Below are positions 1-6,434 of a stretch of DNA of 64,000 nt, piece after piece. The position numbers were made by a program, and so were the translations under genes. How positions within the stretch are numbered: the first letter of the stretch is position 1; every line of letters begins with the position of its first letter. Where the stretch lies: the NCBI GenBank assembly GCA_003148945.1, contig QGGY01000015.1, forward strand, positions 71,338 through 135,337. Direction: 5' to 3'. Origin of the DNA: Murimonas intestini. GTDB taxonomy: Bacteria; Bacillota; Clostridia; Lachnospirales; Lachnospiraceae. The notes beneath the pieces are model-generated. The model did no database searches, was not told the DNA's origin, and saw nothing but the letters and a program-made list of their open reading frames with translations.

Positions 1-2
1 AA

Positions 3-208
3 CGGCATTTAGAGGAGGAAGAAGATGAGAGACGCGGAAATAAGATGTAAAAATTTTAAGTGCAATTATCTTAATGAGAATGGAGATTGCACTGTAGAAT
101 GTGCGGAAACACATTGTATTATGGAGTGCTCATACCATTCTGACTGCACAGAATGTGTAGCAGATTGCGCGGAACATATTAGTGAGGATGGATTCATCCT
201 TAAATAAT
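3..208 (+). repeat. direct repeat, left copy (partner 1176-1381)
   Basis: About 205 bp repeated at an offset of 1173 bp, starting CGGCATTTAGAGGAGG and running through the Cys-rich gene to its stop codon. I count five mismatches inside the gene. The repeat includes the ribosome-binding site, so both copies should be translated. Confidence 0.85.
25..207 (+). CDS. small Cys-rich protein, copy 1 of a duplicated gene
   Basis: A 60-residue protein of unknown function with nine cysteines (positions 8, 13, 22, 26, 31, 35, 41, 44, 48) and two or three histidines, the pattern of a small metal-binding protein. The Shine-Dalgarno GAGGAGGAAGAAG lies just upstream. A near-identical second copy sits at 1198-1380, sharing the leader and ribosome site and differing by one residue (Ala27 here, Thr27 there). 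It lies in a run of tiny early-region prophage genes. The metal-binding role is inferred from cysteine spacing only. Confidence 0.75.
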   Translation: MRDAEIRCKNFKCNYLNENGDCTVECAETHCIMECSYHSDCTECVADCAEHISEDGFILK

Positions 209-280
209 AAAGAGACAGAGAAGGCGTAGAAGATGTAATGAGAGATTATCTCAATTAAAAATTTAACGGGGGATCTGAAA

Positions 281-493
281 ATGAGCAAATTATCAAAAAG
301 AGAAAAATGTGAGAAATATTTTTGGATGAATGGGGCAAGTGTAGTTACAAAATGCCCCGATTGTAATTTTTATTTTACTGTAGGCGTTGGATATCAATTT
401 GAAGGGGGAAAACTTATTCCGGTGGGTTGTCCGAGATGTCATAGAAAAATAGCAATGCCTGTATTAAAAGATAAAAAAACATTGGCTTGCTAA
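281..493 (+). CDS. small zinc-ribbon-like protein
   Basis: A 70-residue protein with CPDC near residue 25 and CPRC near residue 51, spaced as in a treble-clef or zinc-ribbon fold, and a final Cys. The ribosome site GGGGGATCTG precedes the ATG. Small zinc-ribbon proteins are common in early regions of Firmicute phages; function is unknown. It belongs to the cluster of short genes that runs to 1817. Confidence 0.7.
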   Translation: MSKLSKREKCEKYFWMNGASVVTKCPDCNFYFTVGVGYQFEGGKLIPVGCPRCHRKIAMPVLKDKKTLAC

Positions 494-519
494 ATTAACA
501 TTTTCGGAAGGAGAACGGA

Positions 520-690
520 ATGAATCTGAGCAATAAAGCCAATGAGATTGCAGATAGATTGCAGCATGAAGCCACTGTAAAATACAGCAAACAGATTGCG
601 GAGGTAACGGCAGAGCAAAAAGGATATATTCAAGCCTGCGAAGATTTTGCTCGTGAGTTGCGGATGTATGACAGAGAGTTAACAAATTAA
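520..690 (+). CDS. hypothetical 56-aa protein
   Basis: A short open frame starting MNLSNKANEIADRL and ending MYDRELTN, highly charged and predicted mostly helical. AAGGAGAACGGA provides a good ribosome site 6-8 bases before the ATG. It sits tightly between the zinc-ribbon gene and the GTG-started gene at 705, which supports it as a real member of the early operon. No family recognised. Confidence 0.6.
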   Translation: MNLSNKANEIADRLQHEATVKYSKQIAEVTAEQKGYIQACEDFARELRMYDRELTN

Positions 691-704
691 GAGGAGGAAT
701 AGAA

Positions 705-941
705 GTGATTGAAAATATAGGGCAAGGATTTGTAAAAATCGGTGTGAAGCAAGAGGAATTAGAAGAAAGCATTACAGGATTGCAGCAATTAAAACCAATT
801 CTTCAAAAACAGGTTTTTGCTGGGAACGGAAGAAACGTGAGGCAGGGCGAAGAGGATGCGAAAGAACTCGGGAAACATTTTGATACAGCCATTGAAGCCA
901 TGACAATATTACTTTCTGGATTCCCAGAATACCAGAATTAG
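705..941 (+). CDS. hypothetical early protein, GTG start
   Basis: A 78-residue charged protein with no recognised domain. The start is GTG at 705, preceded by GAGGAGGAAT at 691-700, the only well-placed ribosome site. It lies 14 bases after the previous stop in the small-gene operon. Content is helical (residues 10-30 and 50-70), without cysteines or membrane segments. Confidence 0.65.
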   Translation: MIENIGQGFVKIGVKQEELEESITGLQQLKPILQKQVFAGNGRNVRQGEEDAKELGKHFDTAIEAMTILLSGFPEYQN

Positions 942-966
942 AATTCAAATAAAGACCAGAAAGGAT

Positions 967-1155
967 ATGACCATGAAAATTATTTTTGATAGCGAAGATG
1001 AAAAGGAGAAATTTATACAAAGTATGGCAAATGCTGAAACATGCCCATCAGCAATGCTCCTGGAAGAACTTATAGATTGTATGGGATGTGGAACATGTTT
1101 AAAATGTTGGAGGTTTGCTACAAATAGGAGCAATATCACTGTCGGTTACAAATAA
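967..1155 (+). CDS. small protein with CxxCxxC motif
   Basis: A 62-residue acidic protein. Near residues 38-47 it carries CMGCGTCLKC, four closely spaced cysteines typical of metal binding. The ATG at 967 is preceded by AAAGGAT; a second ATG at 973 has slightly better spacing and could be the true start. Function unknown. It is followed by the second copy of the nine-Cys gene, so Cys-rich small proteins are concentrated here. Confidence 0.6.
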   Translation: MTMKIIFDSEDEKEKFIQSMANAETCPSAMLLEELIDCMGCGTCLKCWRFATNRSNITVGYK

Positions 1156-1175
1156 ATTAAGATTTTGAACTATAT

Positions 1176-1381
1176 CGGCATTTAGAGGAGGAAGAAGATG
1201 AGAGACGCGGAAATAAGATGTAAAAATTTTAAGTGCAATTATCTTAATGAGAATGGAGATTGCACTGTAGAATGCACGGAAACACATTGTATTATGGAGT
1301 GCTCATACCATTCTGACTGCACAGAATGTGTAGCCGATTGCGCGGAACATATAAGCGAGGATGGATTCATCCTTAAATAAT
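1176..1381 (+). repeat. direct repeat, right copy (partner 3-208)
   Basis: Second copy of the roughly 205-bp direct repeat at 3-208. Recombination between the copies would delete the 967, 705, 520 and 281 genes. Confidence 0.85.
1198..1380 (+). CDS. small Cys-rich protein, copy 2 of a duplicated gene
   Basis: 60 residues, identical to the product of 25-207 except Thr27 for Ala27, with all nine cysteines kept. It has the same upstream GAGGAGGAAG ribosome site because the duplication covers the leader. Most of the five nucleotide differences are silent, which suggests a recent duplication under protein-level constraint. Function unknown. Confidence 0.75.
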   Translation: MRDAEIRCKNFKCNYLNENGDCTVECTETHCIMECSYHSDCTECVADCAEHISEDGFILK

Positions 1382-1405
1382 TTAATGATTAGGAGGACAG
1401 AGAGA

Positions 1406-1606
1406 ATGAATGAAGAAGAAAAACAAGCCTATGAATGGTCTAAAAATCAGAACTACCAATCTGTTGCAGCTAAATCTGCCAAAATACTTTCTGATTATAT
1501 TGACCACGCAAACAGTTTACTTGAACAGGCGGTAGAAGAAATTGAGAACATCTATGGTCGGGAAACTTCGCTTTCAGAGCAGATAAGAGGTTCTTTGAAC
1601 CGTTAA
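1406..1606 (+). CDS. hypothetical 66-aa phage protein
   Basis: Starts at ATG 1406 (MNEEEKQAYEWSKNQ), preceded by AGGAGGACAG at 1391. A longer reading from 1361 would overlap the previous gene and lacks a ribosome site, so it is rejected. The product is helical and acidic, with no recognised family. Part of the early small-gene operon. Confidence 0.6.
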   Translation: MNEEEKQAYEWSKNQNYQSVAAKSAKILSDYIDHANSLLEQAVEEIENIYGRETSLSEQIRGSLNR

Positions 1607-1631
1607 TTTAACATTTGATTGAGGTGTTATT

Positions 1632-1817
1632 ATGAGCACTTACTATTATGAATCTAAGTCAATAGAGTATATGCAAGGGAATTTCATTGATGCCGAAACA
1701 GCAAGCAAAGCAAAATATTTAATATGGCTAAAAGGTGCTTGCGAATACTTTGATAGTTTTGGTGACTACATACGAGATATAAAAATTAGAAAAGTAAATA
1801 AGTATTTAGCTGAATAA
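1632..1817 (+). CDS. hypothetical 61-aa phage protein
   Basis: Starts MSTYYYESKSIEYMQG after the ribosome site GAGGTG. Rich in aromatic and charged residues, with no cysteines, membrane segments or known motif. It is the last of the small early genes before the methyltransferase. Function unknown. Confidence 0.6.
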   Translation: MSTYYYESKSIEYMQGNFIDAETASKAKYLIWLKGACEYFDSFGDYIRDIKIRKVNKYLAE

Positions 1818-1819
1818 AA

Positions 1820-1872
1820 GAAAGGAGGCGGAAGCTCCGGCCGGACAGTGTACACAGCTTCCTTTTGAAAAA
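1820..1872 (+). promoter_or_regulatory. methyltransferase leader: Shine-Dalgarno separated from the start by a hairpin
   Basis: The only strong ribosome site, AAAGGAGG at 1820-1827, is 45 bases before the ATG at 1873. Between them GGAAGCT (1830-1836) can pair with AGCTTCC (1856-1862), enclosing the palindromes CCGGCCGG and GTGTACAC. Folding would leave an effective gap of about 12 bases. No in-frame ATG, GTG or TTG lies nearer to the ribosome site. The role is inferred. Confidence 0.45.
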
Positions 1873-3240
1873 ATGAAAGACTTAATTATTGACTGTTTTG
1901 CTGGCGGAGGTGGAGCCAGTGTGGGAATAGAAATGGCGTTGGGACGTCAGGTAGATATAGCAATCAACCATGATGAGCAGGCTATCAGGATGCACAAGAC
2001 CAATCATCCGAGTACGCTGCATTTGACAGAGGATATCTTTAAGGTTGATTTGCAGAAATATGTAGCAGGCCGGCACGTGGCGCTTATGTGGGCATCACCG
2101 GACTGCACCAGCCATAGTAAGGCCAAGGGAGGACAGCCGAGAAAGTCAGGACTGCGTATCCTTCCATGGGCAGTATACAAACATGCAAAATCTATTCTTC
2201 CAGATGTAATAATTATGGAAAATGTGGAGGAAATTCAACAGTGGGGGCCGCTGGACAAAAACGGCCGGCCGATACCGGAGAGGAAGGGCGAGGATTATCG
2301 AAAGTTTGTGGCGGCAATGAAATCACTGGGATATGATTTCGACAGCCAGGAGTTGGTTGCGGCAGATTATGGAGCGCCGACTACCCGTAAACGTTGGTAT
2401 GCTATCTTCCGGCGTGACGGTAAGGCGATTGTCTGGCCAGAGCCAACGTACAGTAAAAATGGAGTTCCGAAGCAATGGAAAGAATGCGGAGATTATATTG
2501 ATTGGTCAGACATTGGTAAATCCATATTCGACCGTCCGAAACCGCTGGCTGATGCGACTATGAAGAGGATAGCAAACGGATATGTGAAATACGTTGTGAA
2601 CAATCCTCATCCGTATATGGTCAACAACAAGTCGGAAGTTGGGTTTTTAATTCAGTATCACGGCGAGCAGAAGGAAGGGGATTCCAGGGGACAGCTCCTC
2701 ACAGAGCCGATAAAGACCATAGATACCAGTAACAGGTATGGTCTCGTCACCGCGTTCGTTACAAAGTTTTATAAAACAGGAATCGGACAAGGGTGCGATG
2801 AACCGTTGCATACCATAACTACATCACCGGGACACTTTGGCCTGATATCCGCCTTCCTGATCAAATACTATGGGACAGGATGCGGGCAGACACCAAGTTC
2901 TCCAATTGGGACAATCACCACAAAAGACCGGTTCGGACTTGTTAATGTGGTGACGGAGATTAATGGGGAAAAGTATATGCTCAAAGACATTTTTCTTCGG
3001 ATGCTGAAGCCAGAGGAGTTAAAATTGATGCAGGGATTCCCAACGGATTATATTATTGATCGAGATTATGCCTGGAAGCCATACCCGAAATCTGAACAGG
3101 TGAAACGTATCGGAAACAGTGTGGTGCCGATCATGGCGGAAGCACTGGTGAATGCAAACTGTGGCTATCTGAAGGCTGGAAAACGGGAACCATCACCAAA
3201 GGTCTATATACAACGGAATGGGCAAGTGGCGTTTGGATAA
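1873..3240 (+). CDS. phage DNA (cytosine-5)-methyltransferase
   Basis: 455 residues with the ordered motifs of C5-cytosine methyltransferases: motif I DCFAGGGGASVGIE (about residues 7-20, S-adenosylmethionine binding), motif IV with the catalytic cysteine as SPDCTSHS (about 75), motif VI ENVEE (about 117), motif VIII TRKRWYAI (about 171) and a C-terminal motif X, RIGNSVVP. The usual Pro-Cys dipeptide is Pro-Asp-Cys here; I believe related phage enzymes share this. The 150-residue region before motif X, with repeated TI-TT/DT stretches, is the likely target-recognition part. No restriction nuclease is adjacent, so it is an orphan methylase, probably protecting phage DNA from host restriction. 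Target sequence cannot be read from the gene. Confidence 0.93.
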   Translation: MKDLIIDCFAGGGGASVGIEMALGRQVDIAINHDEQAIRMHKTNHPSTLHLTEDIFKVDLQKYVAGRHVALMWASPDCTSHSKAKGGQPRKSGLRILPWAVYKHAKSILPDVIIMENVEEIQQWGPLDKNGRPIPERKGEDYRKFVAAMKSLGYDFDSQELVAADYGAPTTRKRWYAIFRRDGKAIVWPEPTYSKNGVPKQWKECGDYIDWSDIGKSIFDRPKPLADATMKRIANGYVKYVVNNPHPYMVNNKSEVGFLIQYHGEQKEGDSRGQLLTEPIKTIDTSNRYGLVTAFVTKFYKTGIGQGCDEPLHTITTSPGHFGLISAFLIKYYGTGCGQTPSSPIGTITTKDRFGLVNVVTEINGEKYMLKDIFLRMLKPEELKLMQGFPTDYIIDRDYAWKPYPKSEQVKRIGNSVVPIMAEALVNANCGYLKAGKREPSPKVYIQRNGQVAFG

Positions 3241-3267
3241 TATGCTAAACTGAAATAAATAAAATTT

Positions 3268-3283
3268 TGTGTATCGTTACACA
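3268..3283. promoter_or_regulatory. operator-like palindrome upstream of the RHH gene
   Basis: TGTGTA TCGT TACACA, a dyad with 6-bp arms, lies 20 bp before the ATG at 3303. Its 13-base core TGTGTATCGTTAC recurs in inverted orientation at 3467-3479. The placement suggests autoregulation by the ribbon-helix-helix protein. Confidence 0.55.
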
Positions 3284-3302
3284 CCGGAAGGGGGAATGAG
3301 GT

Positions 3303-3470
3303 ATGGCCAGACCGAAAAAGGATAAAGAAGAGAAGTATATCCGGCAAAATATAAGCATGGAGCCAGAGCAATTAAAGCGGGTGATTGATTATTGTCAGAG
3401 AGAGGACAGGCCCATTTCCTGGGTCGTAAGACAGGCATTGAATGATTATTTATTGCGTAATAGTGCGTAA
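3303..3470 (+). CDS. ribbon-helix-helix (CopG/Arc-like) DNA-binding protein
   Basis: A 55-residue protein starting MARPKKDKEEKYIRQNISM. The short basic beta-strand KYIRQNISM is followed by PEQLKRVIDYCQRED, then RPISWVVRQALNDYLLR, the strand-helix-helix layout of CopG/Arc repressors, which bind DNA as dimers through the strand. The ribosome site GGAAGGGGG precedes the ATG. It is flanked by matching inverted operator-like palindromes (3268-3283 and 3465-3479), typical of self-repression. It may also control the HTH and recombinase genes downstream. Confidence 0.7.
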   Translation: MARPKKDKEEKYIRQNISMEPEQLKRVIDYCQREDRPISWVVRQALNDYLLRNSA

Positions 3471-3480
3471 CGATACACAC
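3465..3480. promoter_or_regulatory. second operator-like palindrome, inverted copy
   Basis: TGCGTAACGATACACA overlaps the stop codon of the RHH gene; GTAACGATACACA is the exact reverse complement of the upstream site's 13-base core. It lies 40 bp before the next gene (3520), so it may control that gene or allow looping with the first site. Confidence 0.5.
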
Positions 3481-3519
3481 TGAAACTGAAATATAGCTGA
3501 CTAAGCAAGGAGGATATAT

Positions 3520-3705
3520 ATGGATTTAAACATATTCAGGATGAAAAAGCTTGAAGAAATACTGTCAGAGATGGACATAACAGAAATGAAAGTGAGCAGT
3601 AACACGTCAGGGGAAATAACCTTTATAAGCTTAGAATTTACACCGAGAGAGGAGGAACAACATGGCAGGAATGTGTCAAAGGATGGATGCAGGGAAAAGG
3701 AATAA
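3520..3705 (+). CDS. hypothetical 61-aa protein
   Basis: Starts MDLNIFRMKKLEEILSEMD after AAGGAGG at 3509-3515. Small, acidic and with no clear domain. Its 3' end overlaps the HTH gene starting at 3662 in another frame, which suggests translational coupling. Function unknown. Confidence 0.6.
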   Translation: MDLNIFRMKKLEEILSEMDITEMKVSSNTSGEITFISLEFTPREEEQHGRNVSKDGCREKE

Positions 3706-3907
3706 AATAATTTCTATGCTGAAGTTAAACAAGAGTGTAAAAGAAATAATCGCTGAATGCGAGACATCATACAGGACAGTACAGAGGATAATGGCAGAAG
3801 AAAAAATATTTCTGCCAGAGGAACCGGTAGAAACAAAGAAAAAACTGCCGCAGGATATCATAGACCAGCTTGATTACATGCATAAAAGATATGGCAGCAG
3901 AAAATAA
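3662..3907 (+). CDS. helix-turn-helix protein
   Basis: 81 residues. The segment KSVKEIIAECETSYRTVQRI (about residues 24-43) reads as a homeodomain-like HTH of the resolvase/transposase type: helix, turn, then a recognition helix around TSYRTVQRIM. The ribosome site GAGAGGAGG overlaps the upstream gene. It lies just before the recombinase gene and could be a directionality or regulatory factor for it; that role is inferred from position only. Confidence 0.6.
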   Translation: MAGMCQRMDAGKRNKIISMLKLNKSVKEIIAECETSYRTVQRIMAEEKIFLPEEPVETKKKLPQDIIDQLDYMHKRYGSRK

Positions 3908-3992
3908 AAAAGTAAAGAGAACGGGGAGAGAGCAACCATGAAAAAAAGAAAAAGCAGCGGAGGTACTTTGGCGGGACACTCCACTGCTGCTG

Positions 3993-4027
3993 CTTAAGAG
4001 GATTATAACATAATTATCCTCCTTAAG
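3993..4027 (+). promoter_or_regulatory. hairpin just upstream of the recombinase gene
   Basis: TTAAGAGGAT and ATCCTCCTTAA form a stem with one bulged base around an AT-rich loop, ending about 20 bases before the ATG at 4047. There is no T-run on the + strand, so it is more likely a leader structure or operator than a terminator. A 19-codon frame (3938-3997, starting MKKRKSSGG) ends in its left arm. Confidence 0.35.
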
Positions 4028-4046
4028 CAATATGGAGGGTGAGGAT

Positions 4047-5048
4047 ATGACGAAAGATGACGTTATTAATAATATTATTGCAGCGATGCAACCAGTACTG
4101 GATCAGCCACAGATAGAGCAGCTTAAAGTGGTACTACTTGTTAAGCTGCATAACTACGATATCGTTGAGAGCGTGTATTTGCCATCAACAGAGGTCCGAG
4201 ACAACGATTGGATACTTAAACGGTTTGCAATAGATTACCTTGCTATGGGGCGTAAGGAGAGCACGATTAAGCAGTATTCTGATTCGATACGGATGCTGCT
4301 GCGTGAGACCGGGAAGACCTATGATACCATTACAGCGCAGGACATCATTGATTACTTGGCTATCAGGCAGTACCGGGATCATATCGCGCACAACTACAAG
4401 TCCACGCTTATGAGAGGCTTCTGCAGCTTCTATAAATGGGCTTATAAAAAGCGTCATGTTACGGAAGATATAACAAGAGATTTGGAGTATGTCAAAGTCC
4501 ATAAAAAGCAAAAGGACCGGCTAACTGACATGGAGGTGGAGGACATGCGGGATGCCTGCAAAGATGAGCGTGAGCGGGCTATCATAGATTTGTTGTTGAG
4601 CACAGGCATGAGGGTGAGCGAGTTGGTTGGGCTTAATGTCAATGACATCAAACTTCAGGAGGGTACAGTCTCAATTTACGCCGAAAAGACTTGCACATAC
4701 AGGACCGGCTTTCTGGATGTTCGGGCAAAAAAATCACTGGCCCGGTATCTGGAGGTTAGGAAAGGCAATGATACGGCTCTCTTTGTTTCGGTACGTGCAC
4801 CATATAAAAGGGTTAAAAAAGGCAGCATGGAGAACATTTGTAAGGCTATCGGAGTAAGAGCGGGAGCACATCTAAAAACAACAGTGCATGTGTTCCGCAA
4901 GACCTTTGCCAGCCGTCTGTATCTTAAAACAAAGGATATCGTGCTTGTATCTAAGCTTCTGGGGCACGCCAGCACGGCAATAACCATTGAATATTACCTG
5001 TGTGAGGATCTGGAAGACATGAGGATCCGGCACAATAGGGCAGCATAA
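4047..5048 (+). CDS. tyrosine recombinase (XerC/D-like)
   Basis: 333 residues from ATG 4047, chosen over 4032 because GGAGGGTGAGG precedes it. The N-terminal SAM-like core-binding domain (about 50-150, ending SFYKWAYKKRHV) is followed by the catalytic domain. It shows the first Arg in STGMRVSELVGL (about 193-204), HVFRKTFASRL containing the His-x-x-Arg pair, LLGHASTAITIEYYL with the late His, and the nucleophile Tyr in IEYYL. These are the signature residues of lambda-integrase-family enzymes, which cut and rejoin DNA through a phosphotyrosine. It is mid-phage between regulators and packaging genes, not at a prophage end, so it need not be the integrase. It is the only visible candidate for inverting the fibre cassette at 22841-23947. 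Confidence 0.9.
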   Translation: MTKDDVINNIIAAMQPVLDQPQIEQLKVVLLVKLHNYDIVESVYLPSTEVRDNDWILKRFAIDYLAMGRKESTIKQYSDSIRMLLRETGKTYDTITAQDIIDYLAIRQYRDHIAHNYKSTLMRGFCSFYKWAYKKRHVTEDITRDLEYVKVHKKQKDRLTDMEVEDMRDACKDERERAIIDLLLSTGMRVSELVGLNVNDIKLQEGTVSIYAEKTCTYRTGFLDVRAKKSLARYLEVRKGNDTALFVSVRAPYKRVKKGSMENICKAIGVRAGAHLKTTVHVFRKTFASRLYLKTKDIVLVSKLLGHASTAITIEYYLCEDLEDMRIRHNRAA

Positions 5049-5101
5049 CAGCATAAAAGGAAAGGAGTACGGCAGCAGATGGAAAGCTGCCTGAGGCGGA
5101 A

Positions 5102-5530
5102 ATGATAGAAAAAGAGGATATGAGAAAAGAAAACGAAAAGAAGAAAGAATATCTGAATGGATATCGTGACGCCATCAGGGCAGAAAAGGCCATTGAAGAG
5201 GAAATACAGCAGTTGAGACTGGACAAGATGTGTCCCAGTGTTACACAGGATGGCATGCCGCATGGTACTGGGTGCAGCGATCTGTCAGGATATGCAGCAA
5301 AGGTAGATGAAATGATGGAGGAACTCCGGCAGCAGATGAACCAGCGTATAGATTTACGCAGGGAGATAGTACATAAGATTGAAGAAATGGGGGATGAGAC
5401 AGAAAAGCTGGTCCTTAGATACAGGTACATACACTTGCTTAAGTGGGAGGAGATAGCTTTAAGAATGGATTACAGCTGGCGTGGCATTCATAAAGTACAC
5501 GGAAGGGCGCTAAAAAATTTCAATTTCTAA
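5102..5530 (+). CDS. ArpU-like late-gene transcriptional regulator
   Basis: 142 residues: a coiled-coil-rich N-terminal two thirds and a sigma-70 region-4-like C-terminus (KLVLRYRYIHLLKWEEIA, then a recognition helix around SWRGIHKVHGRALK). This is the layout of ArpU/RinA-type regulators found just before the packaging module in Firmicute phages, where they activate late transcription. It overlaps the stop of a tiny upstream frame (5080-5106), which may couple translation. The link to late genes is from family and position. Confidence 0.7.
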   Translation: MIEKEDMRKENEKKKEYLNGYRDAIRAEKAIEEEIQQLRLDKMCPSVTQDGMPHGTGCSDLSGYAAKVDEMMEELRQQMNQRIDLRREIVHKIEEMGDETEKLVLRYRYIHLLKWEEIALRMDYSWRGIHKVHGRALKNFNF

Positions 5531-5593
5531 AAGAGTGCATGGAAGTGCACATTATATTTTTGATATACTTATAATGAGCAGTAGAATAAAAGG

Positions 5594-5621
5594 AAAGCGT
5601 CTGGGAAACCAGGCGCTTTTT
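5594..5621 (+). terminator. hairpin with GAAA loop before the HNH gene
   Basis: AAAGCGTCTGG and CCAGGCGCTTT pair (one G-T wobble) around GAAA and run into TTTTT: an intrinsic terminator form. It separates the regulator from the packaging genes, so it is a natural point for late-gene control or antitermination. Confidence 0.65.
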
Positions 5622-5637
5622 GCGTGGAGGGATATGC

Positions 5638-5949
5638 ATGTTTAACTATTATGGAGGAAAATGGAAAAGGAAACGTGAGCATATCTTAAAGCTTGATGGA
5701 TACAAATGCCAGGTGGCAAAGATGTATGGGAAAGCGGAGGAGGCAAACACCGTCCATCATATCTATCCTGCGGATATTTATCCAGAGTATGCATGGTGTG
5801 ACTGGAACCTCATATCTGTAAGCCTGGCTGGACATAACAAGCTTGAGAACAGGGCTACAGGAGAGCTGACAGGACTGGGGAGGCAGCTGCAGCAGAGGAC
5901 AAAGCCGGGAGTGGACTGGAGAGGGAGACGGAAAGCCCCCCTGGGTTGA
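5638..5949 (+). CDS. HNH endonuclease
   Basis: 103 residues from ATG 5638, with GGAGG at 5626-5630. It contains the HNH core: CQVAKMYGKAEEANTVHHI (His-His on the first strand), WNLISVSLAGHNKLENR with the Asn and final His. HNH proteins next to terminase genes work with the terminase in genome cleavage during HK97-like packaging; that role is from the family. It sits 75 bp before the small terminase gene. The expected second Cys pair is absent, so zinc binding is doubtful. Confidence 0.85.
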   Translation: MFNYYGGKWKRKREHILKLDGYKCQVAKMYGKAEEANTVHHIYPADIYPEYAWCDWNLISVSLAGHNKLENRATGELTGLGRQLQQRTKPGVDWRGRRKAPLG

Positions 5950-6023
5950 AAAAAACATTTCTAAAAATTTTCTACTGGCCAGGGTAGGTGTTTCCAACTC
6001 CGGCTAAAAAATAAAAAAGGGGG

Positions 6024-6434
6024 ATGCAGCAGAAAGAGGGTGAGGATATAGCAGCGAAAACCTATACAGGGAAAAAGAAAAAGGTATATGACACTACAGT
6101 AAAAAGCATGAAGGAACTGGGAGTTTTCAGGCAGGAATTTGACCCAACGGTACAGAGATATGCAGAACTGAGGGTACAGTTTGAAATCCTGAATAAGCAG
6201 TTTGTTGAGGATGGATGCATCATAACAGAGGAGTATACAAACAAAGCAGGGGCTACTAATGTAAGGAAGACCGCGCTGTATCTGGCCCTGGAAACTTTAC
6301 GCAAAGAACTGGCAGACCTGGAAAATATATTGGGGCTTACACCAAAGGGGCTTAAGGCCATTAAGGCAAAAGGACTTGACGGAAAGAAAGGGAGCGCTCT
6401 TGATGAAGCGCTGGCAAAGATGAGTGGAACTTAA
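6024..6434 (+). CDS. terminase small subunit, P27-type
   Basis: 136 residues. A helical N-terminal half is followed by the element LENILGLTPKGLKAIKAKG (about 107-125), typical of P27-family small terminases, which recognise the packaging site and recruit the large subunit. It sits between the HNH gene and the terminase large gene and overlaps the latter by 11 bases. The start at 6024 has a purine-rich GGGGG immediately upstream; a slightly different start cannot be excluded. Confidence 0.85.
   Translation: MQQKEGEDIAAKTYTGKKKKVYDTTVKSMKELGVFRQEFDPTVQRYAELRVQFEILNKQFVEDGCIITEEYTNKAGATNVRKTALYLALETLRKELADLENILGLTPKGLKAIKAKGLDGKKGSALDEALAKMSGT

Noticed and set aside
4047-5048. Prophage left boundary at the recombinase
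   Set aside because: Phage-type genes continue on both sides and no attachment repeat is visible nearby.
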